NCBI GenBank assembly: GCA_027604005.1
Contig: JADGJT010000387.1
Location: 1-20,751 of the forward strand
Reading direction: 5' to 3'
Source of the DNA: Dinochytrium kinnereticum
Lineage: Eukaryota > Chytridiomycota > Chytridiomycetes > Chytridiales > Chytridiaceae
Length of the DNA stretch: 20,751 nucleotides
Below are positions 11,064 to 20,751 of the stretch, one piece after another (position 1 is the stretch's first letter; every line of letters starts with the position of its first letter). The notes under the pieces are model-generated. The model was not told the DNA's origin. It was given only the letters and a program-made list of their open reading frames with translations, and did not search any database. A program made the position numbers and the translations under genes.

Positions 11064-11685
11064 CCTTCGAGCCAAAGGAAAAGGATCATGTCCAGAGACG
11101 CCATGTGCAATATTTAACGAGGGGCATCTTGCATCAGTTGAGGTGGAATGCTGGCCAACGCATGCCAAACGCTCACATCTCCAGTGCTTGGTTCAAGCCG
11201 TCCCCCAAACCGCGTTGACTTCCACACAGCCCCGAGCCATGAGCAAAGGCTCCCCGCAGCATGCAACCAGCGAACCCTCCATGTGCATCCTTCATCAGCA
11301 TTACCATTCGCCACATTGCCCTGCTCACCAGCTCCATCCACTCGCTCTCTCGCTGGCTCACCTTCTTGCTCGGCATTCCCTGGTTTTGGTCAATCAGGGA
11401 GATTTTTTGGTGAGACCGTAAGACCTCACTCAAACCACCAAGGCTTGTTTGTCACTTTGGCTCCGAGGGAAGGACGCGGAGAACTGCTGGGAGGCAAAGG
11501 CCGTTGCAGCGTCTTTGCAGGAGGTAGCGGTCAACAGCTTCTCCTTTGACACCCGCCTGGAGGTGGAGGCAGCAGCAATGTCAGGCAGAAGAAGGACGCT
11601 TCGCATGACGACACTGGAGTCATGTTCCACCCGCTATAAAACACGCGCGGCAACAAGGCGAGAGAAGGCGCTGAGGAAAAACACA
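11064..11685. promoter_or_regulatory. Divergent intergenic region between the PARP-like and GNAT genes
   Basis: About 620 bp separate the two predicted starts. Both strands carry open frames up to 130 codons here, but none has a recognisable domain and the frames overlap on both strands, as expected of fairly GC-rich sequence. The region presumably holds both promoters and 5' leaders. I saw no convincing TATA box or repeated motif. An additional 5' exon of either gene could be hidden here. Confidence 0.4.
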
Positions 11686-12105
11686 ATGGGCGACACGACC
11701 ATAACCTGGAGGCCCAAAGGCGCCAACGAGTGCAGTTTCGAGCAGCAATCGACTGGGAGCATCTCGGACTGCCGTTCGTGGCGGCGCAAGAGCGGTGGCA
11801 AAGAACCCATCTTTGAGATCTATCACACCTTTACACCCGAGGACAAGCGAGGTCAAGGCCATGCTGATGAGGTCACCGAAAAGTCATTTGCCTACGCAAA
11901 GAAGCATGGCATGGCTGTGTGGCCGACGTGTGAATGTGAGTTTCCTTTTTCATATCTTATGCAATCGGTTTGGTTGGAGTTAAGGCATGTATTAGATGTG
12001 GCGAACACTTTCTTGGAGCGACATCCACAGCATAAGGCTTGTTGCGTCAAGGACCTCAAAGCCGAGGAATTGGAGCCAATGCCACTTCCGTCATCGGATC
12101 AATAG
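11686..12105 (+). CDS. Small GNAT-type N-acetyltransferase (COG2388/NATD1-like)
   Basis: Predicted acetyl-CoA-dependent acetyltransferase of a small one-domain family (human NATD1, Arabidopsis At1g77540); substrate unknown. Two exons, 11686-11935 and 11996-12105, give 119 aa, close to the usual size of about 110. Seen in sequence: FEIYHTFTPEDKRGQGHAD, where RGQGHA is the acetyl-CoA pyrophosphate loop, then a YAKKHGMAVWPTCEYV strand and FLERHPQHK. The 60-bp intron (GTGAGT...ATTAG) splits the Tyr codon of PTCEYV and its removal restores the family pattern. ATG 11686 was chosen for length and its ACAATGG context; in-frame ATGs at 11578 and 11605 would add a basic extension with no family support. 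Its stop lies 25 bp from the stop of the convergent AAA ATPase gene. Confidence 0.78.
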   Translation: MGDTTITWRPKGANECSFEQQSTGSISDCRSWRRKSGGKEPIFEIYHTFTPEDKRGQGHADEVTEKSFAYAKKHGMAVWPTCECEFPFSYLMQSVWLELRHVLDVANTFLERHPQHKACCVKDLKAEELEPMPLPSSDQ

Positions 12106-12130
12106 GCACTTGACCGAGCTTGCCCGTTGC

Positions 12131-15839
<3,709 letters not shown>

Positions 15840-16080
15840 TTGCCCCTTTTTCTTTCTTCCTTCCTTTCTTTCTCCCTTTCTTTTCTGAGACAGCAGAGGC
15901 AGGTGGTGGGTCGATGCCTTCCAGAAGCAACGGAAGCAGGAGAGCCAGCAGAATGTATTTTTCAAGATTAATTTTTTTTAAAGTGAAAGGAACCTTCTTC
16001 TCTTGTTGTCTTCATCTGCACCGTTCAACCCACTGCTCTTTCCTCTGACCTGTTTTTTTCTGACCCCCTCGCATCAAGAG
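15840..16080. promoter_or_regulatory. Short divergent promoter region between AFG2-like and chitin synthase genes
   Basis: Only 241 bp lie between the two start codons, so both promoters must be compact or shared. A C/T tract at about 15841-15888 on the plus strand is the clearest element; pyrimidine tracts of this kind are common near fungal transcription starts. An ATG at 15953 would open a 31-codon upstream frame ending at 16048, ahead of the chitin synthase start, if transcription begins before it. No TATA box was identified. Confidence 0.45.
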
Positions 16081-19000
16081 ATGAGCAACCCCTACGGCTC
16101 ACCGCAGCAGCAGCAGCAGCAGGACTACAGAATGAGGCAGAACAACGGGGCCGGCCAGCAGCAGCAGCAGCCAGGCAGCGGCTACTCATCAAGGAGTGCG
16201 AGCACCGCAAACGGGCCCTACTCACAGGCCCCGGGCAGCAACTACAGCTCCTCGGCCGCACCGTCCGCATACAGCTCCCGCACAGCAGCATCTGTCAACT
16301 CCTCCCCCAACCTTTCCTCTCGCAACAACGGCCCTCCTGCCCCCCCCGCCGGATCTCCCCCTGGCAGCTCCTCTCCAGCTGATCCCAGAGGCTACTCAAA
16401 CCGTCCATCGGCCAACCAGCCACCCCCATCAGGTCCTCAGCGCTACAACAATGCTCCAAACATGAGTCAGAGGGCGTACTCAAATGATGCGATCATTGCT
16501 AACCCCCCCATGAGTACTCCACCACCTCCCGTACCAGCCATCACTCAGGCGCAGGCGCCTCATTATGGTGGGCCTCCTCCCCCTGGCTCTGGGAGGGGGT
16601 ATCCAGGTGGTCCTGCCCCACCTCCCTCTGGCGGAAACGACGTGAGTTTTCGTAGCCTTAGACATAGTTTTATTTGGTTTCTCTTCCAGTTTTTTTTTTT
16701 TTTTCCTGAGCCACGCTCCACGCATGAGATGATGGTCTATCGAGGTCGCAGTGATCCGCCGTCTCTCTTCGCTTCACCGTCTTTTCTTTTAGTCTTGGGC
16801 AGCCCTCTTTGTTACCCCTCTTTTGCTGCCTCCACATCGTCAGTGGGCGCAAAGACGGCGCAAAGAGTGTGTGCGGCCTTTACACTTGCCCAAAGGCATG
16901 GTGACACGGCCATAGCGGCTAGGTTGACGTGTCACATCTCCGTCACACATGCTATTCCTTCGCGTTCGGACACACACCTGACCGCGTCTCTTCCCAACAC
17001 AGTGGTACGACAACAGCCGATACCCCCAACAGCAGCCTCACCTCCAGCAACAGCCGCAGCAGCCATACCCTCCTCAACAAGGCATGCCTGCAAACCCGCT
17101 CATGGGTCCCTACGGAAAACCAGCTGGTCCCGGTATGCCATACGGATCGCCCAGTCCCGCCCCTGGCGCAGGCCCGTACGGTAACAGCGTCGTCCCAGCC
17201 ATGAACAGCAGTGCTGTTCAGAGAAAGAAGACAGTGAGACAGGTGGAGTTGACAGCTTCAGGGAACCTGGTGGTGGATGTGCCCGTGCCGGCCAAGGTTC
17301 TGCAGCTTTCAAAGTACAGGGATCATGAGGAGTTTATCAAGACGCGATACACTGCTTGCACTGAGGATGCGGATAGTTTTGCACACTCCGGGTATACCTT
17401 GAGGCAGCAGGAGTATGGGAGGAAGACTGAGATTTTCATTGTTGTTACCATGTAAGCATGCTTTCAAGGCTCCCTTACAACCTCACATAAGTTTTTCCGA
17501 ATAATGGGTTGATCGCTCTCTAACCTTGTCTTAAAGGTACAACGAAGGTGACGATCTCTTCTGCAAGACGATGCTTAGCTTGTACAAAAACATTGCCTAT
17601 CTTTGCCAGCGCTCCCGCTCTTCAACATGGGGTGAGCAAGGATGGAAGTCCTGTGTGATCTGCATCGTTTCGGATGGCCGCACCAAGATTAACCCACGAG
17701 TACTCTCTGTACTCGGTCTGATGGGGGTCTACCAAGATGGTATCATGAAGAACATGGTGAACGGAAAGGCTGTCCAAGCTCACATTTTTGAGTTTACCAG
17801 CCAGATTGTTGTTGACACTGAGATGAATGTTTTGGGACTTGAGCAAGGATTTGTGCCAGTGCAGATACTGTTCTGTTTGAAGGAAAAGAATGCTAAGAAG
17901 GTTGGTGTCTTTTTTATGCTAGCGTTGCTTGATATTTTATATACATCTGGATTAATTCCCATTGAAAAAAAGATCAACTCCCACCGCTGGTTCTTCAATG
18001 CGTTCGGTCCCCTTCTGCGCCCTAATGTCTGCATGCTGATCGACGTCGGGACAAAACCCACCGGAACATCCATCTACCATCTCTGGAAGGTCTTTGACCG
18101 TGACCAAAAAGTTGGAGGAGCCTGTGGAGAAATCTACGCCGAGCTTGGAGCAGGATGTTCCAATCTGTTCAACCCTCTAGTCGCTGCTCAGAACTTTGAG
18201 TATAAGATGTCGAATATCCTGGATAAACCTTTGGAGAGTGTGTTTGGGTTTATTGCGGTATTGCCGGGTGCTTTCTCTGCTTATAGGTATGCTGCTTTGC
18301 AAGGGATGCCTCTGCAGCAGTACTTTAGGGGTGAGACGATGCATGGTGGAAGTGATATTTTTGCGGCAAACATGTACTTGGTATGAAGCCTTCTCTATCT
18401 CTGTGATTTCTCTAACTTGCCTTGCATAGGCCGAAGATCGTATTCTCTGCTTCGAGCTGGTGACCAAAATAAAAGAGGCTTGGGTTCTGCGATATGTTAA
18501 AGCTGCGAAGGCTGAGACAGATGTTCCCTCCTCTGTTCCTGAGTTTATTTCGCAACGTCGTCGTTGGCTGAATGGTTCTTTCTTTGCTGGGATTCACTCG
18601 CTTTCCCATTGGTATTATATTTTTAGGAGCGGACATAGCTTGCCTAGGAAGCTTGGGTTTTGCGTCGAGTTCATCTATAGCTTTATTTCAATGTTGTTCA
18701 GTTGGTTTGGGGTGGTAAGTTTTTTCTTTGATCTTTTTTGCAAAGTGGGCTTATCAACCCTTTCTTCTTATGCTACATACTGACGATGACGCCTTCTGTG
18801 GTTTAGGCAAATTTCTACCTGATTTTCTTCTTCCTCGGAAAGGATACTATTGCCTCCACCAACGACCGAAACAGTAGCATCATTGAAGTCAACGGCCAGC
18901 GTCTCCAACGTGTTTCCGATCCTCTCTCCAATCAAACCTACCTTGTCTCGCCAACCTTTGACCCCCTCGGCCCAAAACCCGACATTGTCTTCTACGTCCT

Positions 19001-20022
19001 GTCCCAGCTCTACATCATGTCAATCTGTCTCGTCTTTATCTGTTCTCTTGGTAACCGACCGCAAGGCTCGAAAATCACTTACACTCTCGCCATGATTCTG
19101 TTTGCGCTGATCATGGCTGTAATGCTTTACTTGGGAGGGTTCTCTGTTTACTCAATTCTTGCGCTTGCGAAGCCGAATCTGAAGAATGTAGGGGATTTGT
19201 TCTTGAAGTACCCGGCTTTCCGAGACTTTGTAATCTCCATTGGGGCGACTTATGGGCTTTACTTCATCTCGTCATTCTTATACTTTGAGCCGTGGCATAT
19301 GTTTACGAGCTTCTTGCAGTATATGTTTTTGCTGCCGAGTTATGTCAACATCTTGATGGTTTATGCTTGTGAGTGGTCTTTTTTTCTTTCTACCCATTTC
19401 TTCATCCTCGAGAATCGCTTCTTCCCTTTGAGTTCTCTTTAGGAATTTTTTCTATCAGCTAACCAGTTTGCAGTCTGTAATCTCCATGATGTTTCGTGGG
19501 GAACGAAGGGTGACAACTCCGCCAACCAAGATCTCGGTGAAGTCAAATCGTCGAAATCCAAAGACGGCAAAGACACACTCGAGATCGAAATCCCGAGCGA
19601 CATGAACGACATTAACGCCGGGTACGATAAATTTGTTCAAGCTCTACGAGTGGCCAGACCAGATGAAAAGGCAAAGAGGGACGCCAAGACCAAGCAAGAG
19701 GATTACTTTAAAAATTTCAGAACAAAAGTCATCCTTTGGTGGCTCTTTTCGAATGGACTTGTTATTATTGTGCTGAGCTCGGATTTGGTGAGGCCGGTGT
19801 TATTTTCGGCTTTGGGGGTAAACCCTGGTAGTGAGATCAACCCATATTTGAAGGTGAGATTAGCTGTTTGACATCACCACTATACCTTATTCTGGTGGAG
19901 GCTTCTTGTGCTCTAACTTCTTTCCTTATTATTAGTTTATCTTTTACTCAGTTCTGGGTCTCTCCACGTTCCGGTTCTTTGGATGTGTTGCGTATCTTAT
20001 TATGAGTTTGATCTGTGGTTAA
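16081..20022 (+). CDS. CHS: Chitin synthase, division 1 (class I-III type)
   Basis: Membrane glycosyltransferase that polymerises UDP-N-acetylglucosamine into chitin at the plasma membrane. Eight exons: 16081-16641, 17003-17451, 17537-17900, 17973-18380, 18430-18714, 18807-19368, 19474-19853, 19936-20022; 1,031 aa. Residues 1-260 are low complexity (Gln, Asn, Pro, Gly, Ser, Tyr). A Chitin_synth_1N-type segment begins near [10 protein letters not shown] (261). The catalytic part shows VTMYNEGDD (335-343), SDGR (382-385), [20 protein letters not shown] (459-478), DVGTKP (482-487), [10 protein letters not shown] (595-604) and the QRRRW signature (636-640). About seven membrane segments follow, with [14 protein letters not shown] (878-891) in the loop typical of division 1. 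ATG 16081 is the first in its frame. Every splice junction is in phase and restores conserved motifs. The exact class within I-III cannot be fixed by eye. Confidence 0.95.
16642..17002 (+). other. Long (361-bp) intron 1 of the chitin synthase gene
   Basis: The donor GACGTGAGT and acceptor CAACACAG are both phase 0. The intron separates two parts of the low-complexity N-terminus and includes a 15-base T run (16690-16704). It stays open in the reading frame throughout, but the encoded sequence resembles no chitin synthase and lacks the Gln/Pro composition of the flanking exons. The other introns of this gene are 49-105 bp. Confidence 0.8.
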
Positions 20023-20488
20023 GACCATAGCTTTTCGTTCTCTTTTTGGTCAGGGAGTCGCTATCCTTGATTCTTGAGGGAACCCGTTTCAGTATGCATT
20101 TTAAGCCATGCTTCCTTTACGGTTTCCCTTTCTCGTTTTATCACATTATTGAATGCCTGGTTCCAAGACATTTATTTCTCTATCCCATCAGTTTTTGTTT
20201 TTATTGTGGTTTTTTTTGCCTATCTCGGTTCGCTACTTTTCTCCTTGTGCATCAAATCAAACATGCTGGTATTAAGATCAAAGGCTTCTAGGGCCACATT
20301 ATCATAAACCGGATTGAAAAATATTACTTAACAACACCAACTCACAGTCAGTGTATTTGAATCTTCGTGGTACAAGAAATCCTTCTTTGCCTTGCCAGCT
20401 TGACGATGTACTTCCCGAAACAATTTTGCTTGATTTGTTCACATGTATCGAAGTTCTCCCTCCCTCGATCCTTTTCCTGGCCTTTTGT
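20023..20488. other. 3' flank of the chitin synthase gene; no gene seen
   Basis: AT-rich, with T-rich runs and several short open frames of no recognisable family. The first part is presumably the chitin synthase 3' untranslated region. The right half (from about 20300) may be the continuation of the degenerate copia element described next, but I could not align it with confidence. Confidence 0.45.
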
Positions 20489-20751
20489 TCTAATTATATG
20501 GCAGTATTCTCCAATTGACAGTTATTCCTATTTTGCTAAAGGTCTATCGGTGGATGTTTGTTACGACAAAATCTTCGGAAAGATATTGTGTTCAATTCAC
20601 CGGTGTCTGCGCGATACTGTGCAACAGATAAGCCACTTTCATTCTCAAGTTGAGTAATGACTGAAATGGCTTGTTCAGTAGCTTCAGATTTCTTTGTCAG
20701 GAATCGGATTTCGATCCACCGAGTCTTTTCATCAATATAGAGTGCCCAATA
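20489..20751 (-). pseudogene. Degenerate Ty1/copia retrotransposon integrase fragment (runs off the window)
   Basis: Read on the minus strand from the right edge, an open frame of 71 codons ends at TAG 20538-20536. It shows the copia integrase pattern: YWALYIDEKTRWIEIRFLTK, then VAQYRADTGEL, where the family has a catalytic Asp in a DNGGEF-like motif, then FRRFCRNK. The homology seems to resume in another frame with GITVNWRILPYN, which is then stopped at 20491-20489. This frame change plus stops indicate a dead copy. The upstream gag/protease part and any LTR would lie beyond the window. Confidence 0.62.

Noticed and set aside
11060..11104. Alternative PARP first exon from ATG 11104 ending before GTGTTATGC
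   Set aside because: Also phase 0 and possible, but its hydrophobic residues fit a nuclear charged N-terminus less well than the start at 11063; neither can be proved from sequence.
11148..11549. 133-codon open frame upstream of the GNAT gene
   Set aside because: No recognisable domain, overlaps several other frames on both strands, and has no splice link that would improve the GNAT protein.
17901..17972. Treating the 72-bp open stretch in chitin synthase as coding
   Set aside because: The flanking residues KEKNAKK and [12 protein letters not shown] are contiguous in this enzyme family, so the stretch is an intron despite having no stop.
20046..20307. Overlapping 77-81-codon hydrophobic open frames downstream of chitin synthase
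   Set aside because: T-rich low-complexity frames with no family pattern and no splice link; most likely 3' untranslated sequence.
20300..20488. Continuation of the copia integrase in further frames
   Set aside because: Short patches look vaguely integrase-like in different frames, but no motif is strong enough to extend the call.

Overview
The window looks like nuclear DNA of an intron-rich, probably early-diverging fungus. A division-1 chitin synthase with its N-terminal domain points to a fungus. The genes carry 7 to 14 short introns each (mostly 41-105 bp). One intron has every sign of being a U12-type AT-AC intron, a class lost in most Dikarya but kept in some early-diverging lineages. 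I cannot name the species. All exon structures below were built by hand from splice-site phase, open frames and protein family patterns; in every gene the exons sum to a whole number of codons.

Layout, left to right. 1-444: an (AGAA)n microsatellite and purine-rich 3' flank. 445-11063, minus strand: one giant gene of 13 exons for a protein of about 3,246 residues. It has an acidic/basic AT-hook N-terminus, about 30 ankyrin repeats, a WGR domain, a PARP regulatory helical domain, a PARP catalytic domain with an intact H-Y-E triad, and in its last small exon a PBZ-type poly(ADP-ribose)-binding zinc finger. 11064-11685: divergent intergenic region. 11686-12105, plus strand: a small COG2388-like GNAT acetyltransferase with one intron. 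12131-15839, minus strand: a 15-exon AFG2/DRG1 (SPATA5)-type double AAA ATPase of 810 residues, convergent with the GNAT gene and only 25 bp from it. 15840-16080: short divergent, pyrimidine-rich intergenic region. 16081-20022, plus strand: an 8-exon chitin synthase of 1,031 residues. 20489-20751, minus strand: the decayed edge of a Ty1/copia integrase, running off the window.

The genes do not form a pathway: ADP-ribose signalling, pre-60S ribosome maturation, cell wall synthesis and a small acetyltransferase sit side by side, as is usual for a eukaryotic locus. The most notable observations are the ankyrin-WGR-PARP-PBZ fusion, which appears able both to make and to bind poly(ADP-ribose), and the AT-AC intron in the AAA ATPase gene.
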